Shown: positions 27,844 through 37,496, counted from the stretch's first letter. The stretch is DNA of 64,000 nt from Agarilytica sp033852165 (GCA_033852165.1 JAWSUZ010000089.1:1-64000), one strand, 5' to 3'. Numbers and translations are program-made. The notes: generated by a model not told the origin, from the sequence alone.

Positions 27844-28183
27844 TTTGGGTATTTGTAATATCTCTTTATGCAAATTGATATTCTGCGTTTCGATCTTAAG
27901 TGTTAACGTGTCTGTTTTCAGCGACGAAAACAGATCTTCTCGATTAAAGGACCCTACTCAGCCTCTTGGCTATAACGCTTCTGTCAAGCGAAAACCCTCG
28001 TTAAAATTACAAGCGATTTTTTTGGGAGCGAATAGAAAAGAAGCCATTGTTAACGGACAGTCAGTAAAAGAAGGTGATACGGTGTTAGGTAAGCGTATTG
28101 TAAAAATAAAGCAGAAAGAAATAGTGGTTGAGAATAGCAGCGGTCGTTTTACGCTAGTGTTGCGACCGAGTATATTCAAGTAG
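27836..28183 (+). CDS. mshK: MSHA biogenesis protein MshK (PilP-like)
   Basis: 115 residues with a GTG start overlapping the mshJ end by 8 nt. It has an N-terminal hydrophobic segment (about 8-27, likely a signal peptide), then KDPTQPLGY and a small beta domain (LKLQAIFLGANRKEAIVNGQ, VKEGDTVLGKRIVKI), the PilP/GspC-type homology region that contacts the secretin. Position and size match mshK. Confidence 0.82.
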   Translation: MFDLGICNISLCKLIFCVSILSVNVSVFSDENRSSRLKDPTQPLGYNASVKRKPSLKLQAIFLGANRKEAIVNGQSVKEGDTVLGKRIVKIKQKEIVVENSSGRFTLVLRPSIFK

Positions 28184-28192
28184 TGAGTATTT

Positions 28193-29914
28193 ATGAATAG
28201 AAAAACCTTATTTGTCATGAGGGCTATGCCCCGCTTAAGTATTGCACTGGTTATATGCGCGAACATGGTGTCATGTACCAATAGTTCTCGATCGTTATCG
28301 GTTACTCCTGCTGAACAAATGATGCAAGAGATTGTGGACTCACAGGTCGCTGAACCATTGGATGTTCCTGATGCGGTGAGTGATGCTTTGTTGCAGTCAT
28401 CTTACACTCAAAATTCTAGCGCTAGGGTAGAAACGCGTTTTAATGTTTCAGTTAATGAGGTTCCGGCGCGGACTTTTTTTGTCAGCCTTGTCTCGGATAT
28501 TGGTGTGAATGTAGTTGCCCATCCCGAGGTCGCGGGCTCAATATCTCTTGAATTGAGAAACGTGACGATAGATGAAGTGCTAGACGTGACAAGAGAGGTC
28601 TACGGCTACGAATACAAATTCAACAACAGTATTTATACGATCTTTCCTCGAAAAATTCGAACAGAAATATTTCCAGTCGATTATTTGGATGTTTTGAGAG
28701 TGGGGGTGACGGACACCAGTGTTCAAATTGGTAAAATTAGTTCTGGGAATGACAACGGAGGAGGCGGAGGTAACGGAGGGAGAAGCGGTGGGGGTTCAAA
28801 TGATACTTCTGGTGGGTCGAATTTAATTTCTTATTTGGAAGATAGTGATAATTCCTCAGGCGCTTCCGGGGGGCAGGAAATTATGCCCGGAGCGAGGGTT
28901 CAAACACTTACCAAAACCAACTTTTGGGGCGGAATAAATGCAGCGGTTTTGGCCATTGTTGGTGACGGGCCGGGCCGTATGGTTGTGACAAACCCCCAGG
29001 CTGGCTTGGTCGTGGTTAAGGCAATGCCAAATGAGTTGCACTCAGTACGAGATTTTCTCGAAAAAGCAGAGTCAAGTGTTAGACGTCAGGTTGTTCTGGA
29101 GACCAAAATTTTAGAGGTACGTTTAAACGAAGGTTTTGAATCGGGAATTAACTGGGGGGCGATTAGCGGACAGCTTAGTCTGAGCCAAAATAACCGATCA
29201 TCAGGTTCACTTTCCGACATTATTTTTGATAATGGCGGAGGCGTTGAATCGCTAATCTCAACTGTTCTGAATGTTACTGATATTACAAAGTTGCTTTTTT
29301 TATTGGAAAAACAAGGGAGTGTGCAAGTTCTTTCTAGTCCGCGTATTTCTACCCTTAACAATCAAAAAGCTATTATTCGCGTGGGCTCTGATGAGTTTTT
29401 TGTTACAGGTCTTTCAAATTCCACAACTTCAAGTGCGTCGTCTATTGTCAATACCCCCGAAGTTGAACTTGATTCGTTTTTTAGTGGTATTGCGTTAGAC
29501 GTTACCCCCCAAATATCTGAAAACGGTGATGTGATCCTGCATGTTCATCCAATGGTTACGACGGTGACAGATCAGACAAAAGAAATTGATATCGCCGGAG
29601 AGGTGTTTTCTTTACCTTTAGCGCTACGCGATGTGCGAGAGTCCGACAGTATTGTTCGAGCGCGTAGTGGTCAGGTTGTCGTTCTGGGTGGTTTGATGCA
29701 AGAGAAAACTTCAGATGTTGATACCAAACGTGGATTTTTGGGTGATATCCCCATAATCAATTTATTCTTCAAAGCGAAACAGAAAACCAAAATTAAAACC
29801 GAACTTGTGATTCTCATGCAGCCTATCGTAGTGGATGAAAACACCTGGCAATCGCAGTTAAAAGCCCATGCTGGCCGCATACAAGGTATATCAGATGAGT
29901 TTCGTGCGCGGTAA
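28193..29914 (+). CDS. mshL: MSHA secretin MshL
   Basis: The outer-membrane secretin ring through which the pilus leaves. It has 573 residues and a lipoprotein signal with a Cys in NMVSC (near 28). An N-terminal secretin/TonB-like domain (FNVSVNEVPARTFFVSLVSD) is followed by a glycine-rich linker (about 184-210), an N1-type domain (VVTNPQAGLVVVKAMPNELH) and the C-terminal secretin domain (VLSSPRISTLNNQKAIIRVG; VVLGGLMQEKTS; PIINLFFKAK). It lies between mshK and mshM as in other MSHA loci. Confidence 0.93.
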   Translation: MNRKTLFVMRAMPRLSIALVICANMVSCTNSSRSLSVTPAEQMMQEIVDSQVAEPLDVPDAVSDALLQSSYTQNSSARVETRFNVSVNEVPARTFFVSLVSDIGVNVVAHPEVAGSISLELRNVTIDEVLDVTREVYGYEYKFNNSIYTIFPRKIRTEIFPVDYLDVLRVGVTDTSVQIGKISSGNDNGGGGGNGGRSGGGSNDTSGGSNLISYLEDSDNSSGASGGQEIMPGARVQTLTKTNFWGGINAAVLAIVGDGPGRMVVTNPQAGLVVVKAMPNELHSVRDFLEKAESSVRRQVVLETKILEVRLNEGFESGINWGAISGQLSLSQNNRSSGSLSDIIFDNGGGVESLISTVLNVTDITKLLFLLEKQGSVQVLSSPRISTLNNQKAIIRVGSDEFFVTGLSNSTTSSASSIVNTPEVELDSFFSGIALDVTPQISENGDVILHVHPMVTTVTDQTKEIDIAGEVFSLPLALRDVRESDSIVRARSGQVVVLGGLMQEKTSDVDTKRGFLGDIPIINLFFKAKQKTKIKTELVILMQPIVVDENTWQSQLKAHAGRIQGISDEFRAR

Positions 29915-29950
29915 GCGTTAAATATAGCGCTATCTATTAAGAGCCCCGTT

Positions 29951-30901
29951 ATGTATCAACAGTATTTTCAGTTTGAAGAGCCGCCTTTTTCGTTGACTCC
30001 GGACACTTCGTTTTTTTTAAATCAGCAAAGTCATCGCGATGCCTTAAATACAATGTTAGTTGCCTTAAAGCATTGTGAAGGGTTTATCAAAATTGTGGGA
30101 GAAGTTGGTACCGGAAAAACCTTGCTTTGTCGGATACTACTCTCACGGCTTAATGCCGATTTTGTAACGGCTTATATTCCCAATCCGTACCTCACTCCGG
30201 AAGAACTCAAAAGTTTTGTCGCACAAGAAATTGGTGCCGATGTGAGGAGCCAAATGCCGGCTCATGAGCTTATGAGTGCTGTTTATCGTCGGCTCTTACA
30301 GTTAGCACGCAATAACAAACAAGTCGTCTTGGTGGTGGATGAAGCCCAATCAATGCCGCGAGAAACGATTGAGTGTTTGCGTCTATTAACAAATTTAGAA
30401 ACGGAAAAACGGAAGCTATTGCAGGTTGTTATATTAGGGCAGCCCGAACTGGATAGCCTATTAGCGCGTCCGGATCTTCGTCAGCTCAAACAGCGTATTA
30501 TTTTTTCGGAAAAGCTTCAGCCATTTTCTCGTGCTGGGGTCAGAGAGTATATTCAGCATCGTCTGCAATCCGCCGGGGCAAAAGATAAAGCACTTTTTAG
30601 TCGTAACGCAATGCGCTTAATATATTATGGGTCGGGAGGAATACCGAGGCTGATAAATATTCTTGCTCACAAAGGGCTTATTTGCGCTTTCGGAAAAGGG
30701 CATAGACGCGTGAATTCCTGGCACATTGCTAAGGCCATTGCGGATACCCAGGAAAGTCGATGGATTGGAAAGTTCTGCGCGATGCATTGCCGGTTTGTGT
30801 CTTCTCCAATTACAACGCATTCGCTTTTGTTTATGGTTACGCTTGGGGCTGGCGCTAAATTTTTGCCCCTCTCGCCTCTTTTTCTTGGAGGGGGAGTATG
30901 A
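29951..30901 (+). CDS. mshM: MSHA ATPase MshM (ExeA/GspA-like)
   Basis: 316 residues, an AAA+ ATPase with Walker A GEVGTGKTLL (about 51-60), Walker B VVLVVDEAQSM and a sensor region RQLKQRI. It closely resembles the N-terminal half of the GspA encoded at 40108-41742 but lacks its membrane helix and peptidoglycan-binding end. A hydrophobic C-terminal segment (SLLFMVTLGAGAKFLPLSPLFLGG) is present. In secretin systems this family helps assembly of the pore. It overlaps mshN by 4 nt. Confidence 0.9.
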   Translation: MYQQYFQFEEPPFSLTPDTSFFLNQQSHRDALNTMLVALKHCEGFIKIVGEVGTGKTLLCRILLSRLNADFVTAYIPNPYLTPEELKSFVAQEIGADVRSQMPAHELMSAVYRRLLQLARNNKQVVLVVDEAQSMPRETIECLRLLTNLETEKRKLLQVVILGQPELDSLLARPDLRQLKQRIIFSEKLQPFSRAGVREYIQHRLQSAGAKDKALFSRNAMRLIYYGSGGIPRLINILAHKGLICAFGKGHRRVNSWHIAKAIADTQESRWIGKFCAMHCRFVSSPITTHSLLFMVTLGAGAKFLPLSPLFLGGGV

Positions 30902-32370
30902 GCCTAATAAATGATGCGCTACGTGATTTGGATTTGCGAGAGCAGAACGCTTGTGTTGCGGCTAAAGAGTCTTTATATACTGAAGGTTCTTCATTAGACA
31001 ACGGCGCTTTTATCGAGAAAAATTTCGTAAAGATCGCACGTGATCAATTGAATGGAAATATGGACGGGGTTGATGCTTCAGCAAGAAGAGAAAAATATTG
31101 CTTGTACGGAATAATTGCGATATTAATCCTATTGTGTGGAGGCTATGTATTGCTGCATCAGAACATACGTTCGTCTTCTCATAAAGACAGGGAAAGTGTG
31201 GTTTTAATAGACGCGGTGCCTAAAATTAGTGAGATCTCGGAGAGAGCGGAGGGGAAGTATAAAAAAAGTCATCCAGAGGATGGCGGGGGGAAAATACTGG
31301 ATAGGCCTGCGTTACCGCACGTATCGGCTGAGCAGAAATATATCGTCGAGGGGGCTGTTAATAACCAACCTAGCTTACGGGGACTGATATCTCAAAATTT
31401 GGAGAAAGCGTCGCGATCGATAACTCAGAATCGTTTGAGTGTTCCGGTGAATAATAATGCGATTTACTTCCTAAATGAAGTCCTTAAGTTAGACCCTGCA
31501 AATGAACACGCTATGGAAGAACTTAAAAATATTACGGGACTGTATATTCAGCAGATCGACTATGCGCTAGAGCAAAAAAACATTGCAAGGGCAAAAACCC
31601 TTGTTTCTCGATATGAAAAATTTGGTTTAAAACCATCCGCTCGTGAGGGGTATTTAGCGGAAATTAAAAACGTTGATCGAGAAGCAAAGACCGTATTGAA
31701 TATGGCGGTTACTTATCAGAAGTCAAATTCTGAAATAAAACAAAATAAATCAAAAGATTCAACGTGGGTTAAAGTAACTTCAGAATCTGAAGACTTACAA
31801 AAAGTGGCGACAGCTAAAGAGCATTTATATCTAGGGGATTCTCAAGGAGCAATTCGGTTGTTGGAGGATTATATCACAGTACAACCCCTGGCAATAAATT
31901 CGTCGATATTCCTGTTTGATTTTTATGCAGGGAATTCTGACCATTCTAAGGCTCAAAGCATACTTTCTACTTTGCCCGAAGCGCATGTTGCGCGAACATA
32001 TTTTGAAGCGAAAATTGCTAGTCATTCTTTAGGTGAACAGAACGCAATTGCTATTCTGGAATCATCTCGACCAAATGAGAAAATGAAAGAAAAACAGGGA
32101 GCCTACTTGGCGGCGCTATACCAAAAGGAAAAACGCTATCAAGAAGCACAAAATGTTTATGCTGAATTATTGAGAATAGATGAAAATAATCCTCGGTATT
32201 TGTTAGGGTTTGCCGTTGCGGCTGATGCGCGTGGTGAGAGCTTTAGTTCTTTGCGAGCCTATAAAAAATTGTTATTTATCGGACACAGCAGTGAAAAAGT
32301 TGCAAGCTTTGTAAAAAAACGGGTGAAGATCTTGTCTGCGAGTAGCCAGAAGGAGGTCAGCGTATGGTAG
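30898..32370 (+). CDS. mshN: MSHA biogenesis TPR protein MshN
   Basis: 490 residues. The N-terminus MSLINDALRDLD is the motif shared by MshN and GspB/ExeB. A single membrane helix follows (about 66-86), then a periplasmic region with TPR-like helical repeats (about 170-480; LLEDYITVQPLAINSS, YQKEKRYQEAQNVYAELLR). It is the partner of MshM in the same way GspB partners GspA. It overlaps mshE by 7 nt. Confidence 0.85.
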   Translation: MSLINDALRDLDLREQNACVAAKESLYTEGSSLDNGAFIEKNFVKIARDQLNGNMDGVDASARREKYCLYGIIAILILLCGGYVLLHQNIRSSSHKDRESVVLIDAVPKISEISERAEGKYKKSHPEDGGGKILDRPALPHVSAEQKYIVEGAVNNQPSLRGLISQNLEKASRSITQNRLSVPVNNNAIYFLNEVLKLDPANEHAMEELKNITGLYIQQIDYALEQKNIARAKTLVSRYEKFGLKPSAREGYLAEIKNVDREAKTVLNMAVTYQKSNSEIKQNKSKDSTWVKVTSESEDLQKVATAKEHLYLGDSQGAIRLLEDYITVQPLAINSSIFLFDFYAGNSDHSKAQSILSTLPEAHVARTYFEAKIASHSLGEQNAIAILESSRPNEKMKEKQGAYLAALYQKEKRYQEAQNVYAELLRIDENNPRYLLGFAVAADARGESFSSLRAYKKLLFIGHSSEKVASFVKKRVKILSASSQKEVSVW

Positions 32371-34103
32371 ATGCTCGCAAACGTATTCGTATAGGCGATC
32401 TTTTAGTCGCACAACAAATGATCTCTCAAGATCAGCTGGATAGTGCGCTTTCCGAGCAAAAGAAAACGGGGCGAAAACTGGGACGACAACTCATCGATAT
32501 GGAAATTATCGAAGAGAATAGCCTGCTAAACCTACTTTCTCAGCAACTCAATATTCCTTTTGTTGAATTGAAACACTTTCGTTTTGATCCCGAACTCGTG
32601 CAAACTTTGCCTGAGAACTTGGCTCGACGGTATCGCGTTATGATCTTGCGCGAAGATACTGACGGACTTTTACTCGGCATGTCTGACCCTACGGATATTT
32701 TTGGCATTGATGAACTGCAAAAGCTTTTTGATAAACCGTTAAAGCTGGCCGTTGTTCGTGAAAGCGAATTGCTTGATATTCTGGATATTGCTTATAGCCA
32801 TGCTGATGAAATTGCAGATTTGGCTGGTATGCTCAGTGACGAAATTTCTGAGGACGCGGTAGATTTTTCTGACATCGTTACAGAAACAACAGAAAGCGAT
32901 GCTCCTGTTGTTAAATTACTGCAAAAAATATTTGAAGAAGCCCTAAGCACAAAAGCGTCAGATATTCATATAGAACCCGATGAAACTGTTCTGCGTATTC
33001 GTTTGCGCATTGATGGGGTTCTCGTCGAGCAAGTGATGAATGAAAAGCGAATAGCTGGTGCGCTTGTTGTCAGGCTAAAGCTAATGTCAAATCTGGATAT
33101 AGCGGAGAAGCGTTTACCGCAAGACGGCCGTTTTAATCTACGTTTAAAAAAGCACAATATAGATGTACGTGTTTCAACAATGCCTGTACAGCATGGCGAA
33201 TCCGTTGTGATGCGGATTCTGGATCAGACTGGCGGTATTCGAAAATTGTCCTCAGTTGGCATGCCCGACCACTATATTGAACGTTTTCGCAAAATTATTA
33301 CTAGACCTCATGGCCTAGTATTGGTTACCGGGCCCACGGGTAGTGGGAAAACCACAACGCTTTATGGTGCGTTAAATGAATTAAATACGCCTCAGAAAAA
33401 AATAATTACGGTTGAAGACCCTGTCGAATATCGCCTTCCTAGAATAAGCCAAGTTCAAGTTCATGAAAAAATCGGTTTAGATTTTGGAACTGTACTGCGC
33501 TCAGCTTTACGACAAGATCCCGATATATTGTTGATTGGGGAAATTCGCGATTCTGAGTCCGCCGAAATTGCTCTACGAGCCGCAATGACGGGTCACATGG
33601 TCCTTTCTACTTTGCACACCAACGATGCGGTTACATCGGCGTTGAGGTTGGTTGATATGGGGGTTGATTCTTATTTGGTGGCGTCGAGTTTACGTGCAGT
33701 TGTGGCTCAACGTCTGGTGCGAAAAATATGTGCGAGTTGTAGCGAACCGCATATATTAAGTGATTTTGAGCAATGTCTATTTAATGATTTTCGTCCAGAC
33801 TATAAAGGTGAAGTCGACTTTAGGCATGGGGTTGGTTGTCCGCACTGTTTCAATACGGGTTATCGAGGGCGAATCGGTGTATTTGAGCTGTTGGAGATGA
33901 ATGGAGAAATGGCCGACGCGTTGCGAGGAAATGACGTGCGAGCTTTTAATGATGCCGCACACAAAAATCCTTTCTTTCGGCCGCTAAGTGCCAGCGCTTT
34001 TCAATTTGCGATGGAAGGTGTTACGACCCTTGATGAAGTATTAAAAGTTTCGGCGCAAGTCGAAGATGAAAGTCTTTGCGAGCTGCCGGTTGAAAACGAA
34101 TAG
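32364..34103 (+). CDS. mshE: MSHA pilus extension ATPase MshE
   Basis: A 579-residue GspE/PilB-family hexameric ATPase that powers pilus assembly. The N-terminus carries two tandem MshEN repeats, RIGDLLVAQQMISQ...LSEQ and KLGRQLIDMEIIEE...LSQQ, which in V. cholerae MshE bind cyclic-di-GMP. The catalytic half has GPTGSGKTT, the Asp box (ITVEDPVEYRLP), Walker B LLIGEIRDSESAE and the His box, then a zinc site CASC...CPHC. A strong ribosome site AAGGAGGT lies 6 nt before the ATG. Confidence 0.96.
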   Translation: MVDARKRIRIGDLLVAQQMISQDQLDSALSEQKKTGRKLGRQLIDMEIIEENSLLNLLSQQLNIPFVELKHFRFDPELVQTLPENLARRYRVMILREDTDGLLLGMSDPTDIFGIDELQKLFDKPLKLAVVRESELLDILDIAYSHADEIADLAGMLSDEISEDAVDFSDIVTETTESDAPVVKLLQKIFEEALSTKASDIHIEPDETVLRIRLRIDGVLVEQVMNEKRIAGALVVRLKLMSNLDIAEKRLPQDGRFNLRLKKHNIDVRVSTMPVQHGESVVMRILDQTGGIRKLSSVGMPDHYIERFRKIITRPHGLVLVTGPTGSGKTTTLYGALNELNTPQKKIITVEDPVEYRLPRISQVQVHEKIGLDFGTVLRSALRQDPDILLIGEIRDSESAEIALRAAMTGHMVLSTLHTNDAVTSALRLVDMGVDSYLVASSLRAVVAQRLVRKICASCSEPHILSDFEQCLFNDFRPDYKGEVDFRHGVGCPHCFNTGYRGRIGVFELLEMNGEMADALRGNDVRAFNDAAHKNPFFRPLSASAFQFAMEGVTTLDEVLKVSAQVEDESLCELPVENE

Positions 34104-34106
34104 ATT

Positions 34107-35327
34107 ATGGCCAATTTTAAATTTCAAGGACATTCAAGCCAAGGGCAGCCGATAACCGGCCAGATTGAGGCAAGTACAGCGCAAGCAGTTGCCGGGGTGT
34201 TAATGGGGCGGGGGATTACCCCCATAAAAATTGAAGAAATTCCGTTTACCGAAAATTATGTAAAAAAAATCGATGCTCTGCTAGGCTCTGAAAATGTTTC
34301 TGCGACGGATCTCGTCATGTTCAGCCGGCAGATGTATACCATTAGCAAAGCTGGTATTCCGTTAACTAGGGGGATTCGTGGTCTTGCAGCTAGTTTAAAA
34401 CACGAATATTTTCAAAGTGTACTGAATGATGTTGTCGAAAGGCTTGAAGCGGGTACAACCTTATCCGCTTCGATGCGGAAGTATCCGAAAGTGTTTAACG
34501 ATCTATTTGTCAACTTGATAAATGTTGGGGAAAGTAGCGGTAAATTGGATGCGGTTTTTCTCCAAATCAGTTTCTATATTGAGCGAGATGAAGAGACAAA
34601 GAAGCGGATTAAATCCGCGATGCGTTATCCAACCTTTGTTTCCTTAGCATTAGCTGCGGCTGTTACCACTGTTAATATTTTTGTTGTTCCTGCATTCTCC
34701 AGAATGTTTGAGAAGTTTGGCGCAGATCTTCCCATTGTCACCAAAATTCTGATTGGAATGTCAAATTTGTTTGTCAATTACTGGCTCTTCTTGTCTGTTG
34801 GTTCGACGTTGTTAGTGGGAGGTATCATCTATTTTGTTCGTACTCCTGAGGGAGGTATGCTCTGGAGCGAATATAAGCTTAAGATGCCGTTAATAGGTGA
34901 TCTTATTGAGCGGGCATCGATGGCTCGCTACGCACGAAGTTTTAGTTTGATGTTGAAAGCCGGGGTGCCCATAACTCAATCATTAACCTTGTGTGCAGCA
35001 GCTATTGATAACTCGTATTTAGAACAAAAAATCATGCGCATTAAAGAAGGCATCGAAAGGGGCGAAAGCTTAATGCGTACTCATTTGGCTTCTGGAATGT
35101 TTACTCCCCTAGTTTTACAAATGATAGCCGTAGGCGAAGAAAGTGGGCAAGTAGAAGAGCTGCTTGCTGAAGTGGCTGGATTTTATGAGAGGGAAGTGGA
35201 TTACGACCTTAAAACGCTAACTGATCGCATAGAGCCTATTCTTATCATTTCTATGGCTATCTTCGTCGCTATTCTTGCGCTGGGTATCTTTTTGCCCATG
35301 TGGAGCATGTTTGAAATCCGTTCTTAA
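34107..35327 (+). CDS. mshG: MSHA inner-membrane platform protein MshG (PilC/GspF family)
   Basis: 406 residues with two copies of the T2SSF domain (about 68-190 and 270-392), each followed by membrane helices (about 170-192, 225-246, 376-398). Motifs FSRQMYTISKAGIPLTRGI and ARSFSLMLKAGVPITQSL mark the two repeats. It anchors the ATPase and transmits its motion to the pilin. It lies 3 nt after mshE. Confidence 0.94.
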   Translation: MANFKFQGHSSQGQPITGQIEASTAQAVAGVLMGRGITPIKIEEIPFTENYVKKIDALLGSENVSATDLVMFSRQMYTISKAGIPLTRGIRGLAASLKHEYFQSVLNDVVERLEAGTTLSASMRKYPKVFNDLFVNLINVGESSGKLDAVFLQISFYIERDEETKKRIKSAMRYPTFVSLALAAAVTTVNIFVVPAFSRMFEKFGADLPIVTKILIGMSNLFVNYWLFLSVGSTLLVGGIIYFVRTPEGGMLWSEYKLKMPLIGDLIERASMARYARSFSLMLKAGVPITQSLTLCAAAIDNSYLEQKIMRIKEGIERGESLMRTHLASGMFTPLVLQMIAVGEESGQVEELLAEVAGFYEREVDYDLKTLTDRIEPILIISMAIFVAILALGIFLPMWSMFEIRS

Positions 35328-35472
35328 TCTTGGCCTTCATCAAACCTTTGGTTATATGTCATTATAGAATTTAAACTTTGCCTCTCTCTATTCGCCTAGT
35401 TTTTTAGTGCTAGTATTAATGTAAAGAAAGTGCTCTGCATAATGCTGACTCTTCTTCAAATGTGAATTTGCT

Positions 35473-36018
35473 ATGTCCGAAAACCGATATGTTCGGCATG
35501 AAAATATCGAACGCGACAAGATTTTTGAAACCCTTATTATATTTTCTCTGATATCGATCCTTATATATATTGGAGTAAATTACTACATAAAGCCCATTGC
35601 CTCTTCTCAGACCTCTATTATTGAGCACCATGCAGGGATATTTTCTCGTATGGTGTTGAATATTCATGCTGTCGGCATATCGTTAAAAAAAACTCAGGTT
35701 ACTATTTCCGATAGTGTATTTAACCTTAATGAAAATGGGTGGCCAGCGAATACAGAGGCGAATATGTCGCCGTCAATTCGGAATCAAACGGATAAGGAGT
35801 GTCAGCAGATATGGGAGTCTGTATTTGCAAATGCGCCAAGTAGCGAATTAATCGTTAATCCTTATAAAAAAAAAGTTAGTTATGTTATTTCCTTAAATAA
35901 AAATGTTATTTGTCGCTATGAATTGGCACGTAAACAGGAAGGTTCATATTTCTTTGACTATGATGTTAGTAACGGAGCGGTTACCTTGTTTCGCCCTGAC
36001 AGCGATAGTGCTCAATAA
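35473..36018 (+). CDS. mshF: MshF-like protein of the MSHA locus
   Basis: 181 residues with an N-terminal membrane helix (about 20-42), then a soluble domain with two cysteines (ECQQIW, VICRYEL). It is placed between mshG and the major pilin exactly where mshF lies in other MSHA loci; the sequence itself is poorly conserved, so the name rests mostly on position. A 145-nt gap before it breaks the otherwise overlapping series. Confidence 0.6.
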   Translation: MSENRYVRHENIERDKIFETLIIFSLISILIYIGVNYYIKPIASSQTSIIEHHAGIFSRMVLNIHAVGISLKKTQVTISDSVFNLNENGWPANTEANMSPSIRNQTDKECQQIWESVFANAPSSELIVNPYKKKVSYVISLNKNVICRYELARKQEGSYFFDYDVSNGAVTLFRPDSDSAQ

Positions 36019-36122
36019 AAACCTTATGAGTACAGCATGGGAATTTCTCTACAACTCTTATTCCATAAATGTAGGTTTTTAGAATTGAAAATTGAATTAA
36101 GTTATTTAGGCGGAGAGAATTT

Positions 36123-36509
36123 ATGAAAAGACAACAATCGGGTTTTACATTAATAGAGTTGATTGCTGTTTTGGTCATACTTGGTATTTTGGCAGCAACG
36201 GCAGTTCCGAAGTTTATTGATTTGTCGGATGAGGCTCAAGCTGTTGCAACTGATAATATTGCAGGAAGTATCGAAAGTGCGAGTGCACTCAATCATGCTG
36301 TCGATATTGCAAATGAGGCTGGCTTAAGTGGCGACTCTTTTGAAGATATCGATAACTGTGATGATGCCGGCTCGTTATTGTCAGGTGGTATGCCGTCAGG
36401 ATACTCCAGTGCAGCGAGTGCTATTGGGGATAAGGCAACGGGTTCGTGTACCTTAAGTGGACCAGATTCGACGTCTGCAACCTTTGCGATGATTGGTGCA
36501 GTTTTATAG
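36123..36509 (+). CDS. mshA: Major MSHA-type pilin (type IV prepilin)
   Basis: A 128-residue prepilin. The leader MKRQQSG is cut before FTLIELIAVLVILG, with Glu5 conserved, by a prepilin peptidase not in this window. Two cysteines near the C-terminus (NCDDAG, GSCTLSG) can form the disulphide loop. The sequence is glycine/serine/alanine-rich and short for MshA (V. cholerae about 178), so it could also be an MshB-like pilin; only one such gene is present. A good ribosome site GGCGGAGAG and the 104-nt leader fit strong expression. The mshC frame begins before its stop. Confidence 0.85.
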   Translation: MKRQQSGFTLIELIAVLVILGILAATAVPKFIDLSDEAQAVATDNIAGSIESASALNHAVDIANEAGLSGDSFEDIDNCDDAGSLLSGGMPSGYSSAASAIGDKATGSCTLSGPDSTSATFAMIGAVL

Positions 36510-36975
36510 GCCACTGTTTATTATTTCACGTAAGTTCGATATCGAGAAAGGTTTTACATTATTGGAATTGGTTTCAGTACTGGTTCTCATTGGGATACTC
36601 GGCGCCTCGGTTGGCGCCAGCTTACTGCCTAGCGATTCTTTTCAACTTCAATCAAGCCGTGACCAGTTGGTCACGGCTTTTTTTTCCGCTCAGCAAAGAG
36701 CGATGGTACAAACAAGTTCGGTCAGATTAGAGACCTCGTCAACGAACCAAATTGATGTTCGAGAAGACTCTGATGGTGATGGCAGTTTTTCTGATGAGTC
36801 CAGTTTGCGACTCGGCGGAGTTCAGTACCCCATTTCTTTGCTTCCTAATCAAAGCCTGACTTCTGCGACGCTGGATTTTGATCGCTTGGGACGTACGTCG
36901 GCAACTAATTTGACATTGAGTCAAAACGGAAAAAACGTGATAATTTCAATTGGTTCGACAGGGTACGTGAATTAG
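36493..36975 (+). CDS. mshC: MSHA minor prepilin MshC
   Basis: 160 residues from a TTG at 36493, or 159 from the GTG at 36496, both inside the end of mshA, so translation is probably coupled. The leader ends in DIEKG, cut before FTLLELVSVLVLIGILG. The soluble part follows with DQLVTAFFSAQQRA, typical of GspH/FimT-type minor pilins. A perfect intrinsic-terminator sequence lies within codons about 54-65. It may keep mshC and later genes far below mshA. Confidence 0.82.
   Translation: MVQFYRPLFIISRKFDIEKGFTLLELVSVLVLIGILGASVGASLLPSDSFQLQSSRDQLVTAFFSAQQRAMVQTSSVRLETSSTNQIDVREDSDGDGSFSDESSLRLGGVQYPISLLPNQSLTSATLDFDRLGRTSATNLTLSQNGKNVIISIGSTGYVN
36654..36685 (+). terminator. Intrinsic terminator sequence inside the mshC coding region
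   Basis: AAGCCGTGACCA (36654-36665) and TGGTCACGGCTT (36668-36679) are exact reverse complements, giving about 11 bp with a small loop, and eight T follow (36678-36685). It sits 145 nt after the mshA stop. In frame it encodes part of QSSRDQLVTAFFSAQQ, so it overlaps conserved pilin sequence. Confidence 0.75.
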
Positions 36976-37031
36976 CAATTCGTCTCACTCTGAATAAACA
37001 CTATCTCATGATTCAAATGTAAGGCGCTATT

Positions 37032-37496
37032 ATGCGATTACGTCGTTGCTCAGGTGTAACTCTTATCGAAACCATAGTTTTTTTGGTTATCGTGAGTATT
37101 GCCTTGGGGGTGTTGGTCAGAGTATATACCTATGCCGTAGTCAACAGTGTGGACCCATTGGTGAGAACGAGAGCTCTGGGATTAGCTCAGGCTCAGTTGG
37201 ATGAAATTATGTCTCGGAAGTTTGATGAAAACACGCCGACGGGAGGGGTTCCAGCCTGCGACTCAACCCTAGGTGTGGCATGCGCTGGGATTAGCGCGGA
37301 TTCGGACTATGATGACGTGGGCGATTACAATGGCTACGTTAATTCTTCATATGCGAATCATACCCTTACCGTAAGCGTCTCAGCGGCTGGAGCTGATTTA
37401 GGGCTTCCGGCAGCTCAAGCTCGATTAGTTTCGGTCAATGCTACAGTGTCTGGTGGTGATAGCCTCACTCTTAGTGCCTACAAGACGAATTTTTAG
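37032..37496 (+). CDS. mshD: MSHA minor prepilin MshD
   Basis: 154 residues. The prepilin leader MRLRRCSG is followed by VTLIETIVFLVIVSIALGVLVRV; the first mature residue is Val rather than Phe, and Glu5 is kept. The domain ALGLAQAQLDEIMSRKFDENTP is typical of MshD. AAGG lies upstream at good distance. Confidence 0.85.
   Translation: MRLRRCSGVTLIETIVFLVIVSIALGVLVRVYTYAVVNSVDPLVRTRALGLAQAQLDEIMSRKFDENTPTGGVPACDSTLGVACAGISADSDYDDVGDYNGYVNSSYANHTLTVSVSAAGADLGLPAAQARLVSVNATVSGGDSLTLSAYKTNF

Noticed and set aside
28733..28830. Glycine-rich repeat in MshL as a separate repeat or phase-variable tract
   Set aside because: The codons are mixed and there is no pure short tandem unit; it reads as an ordinary flexible linker.
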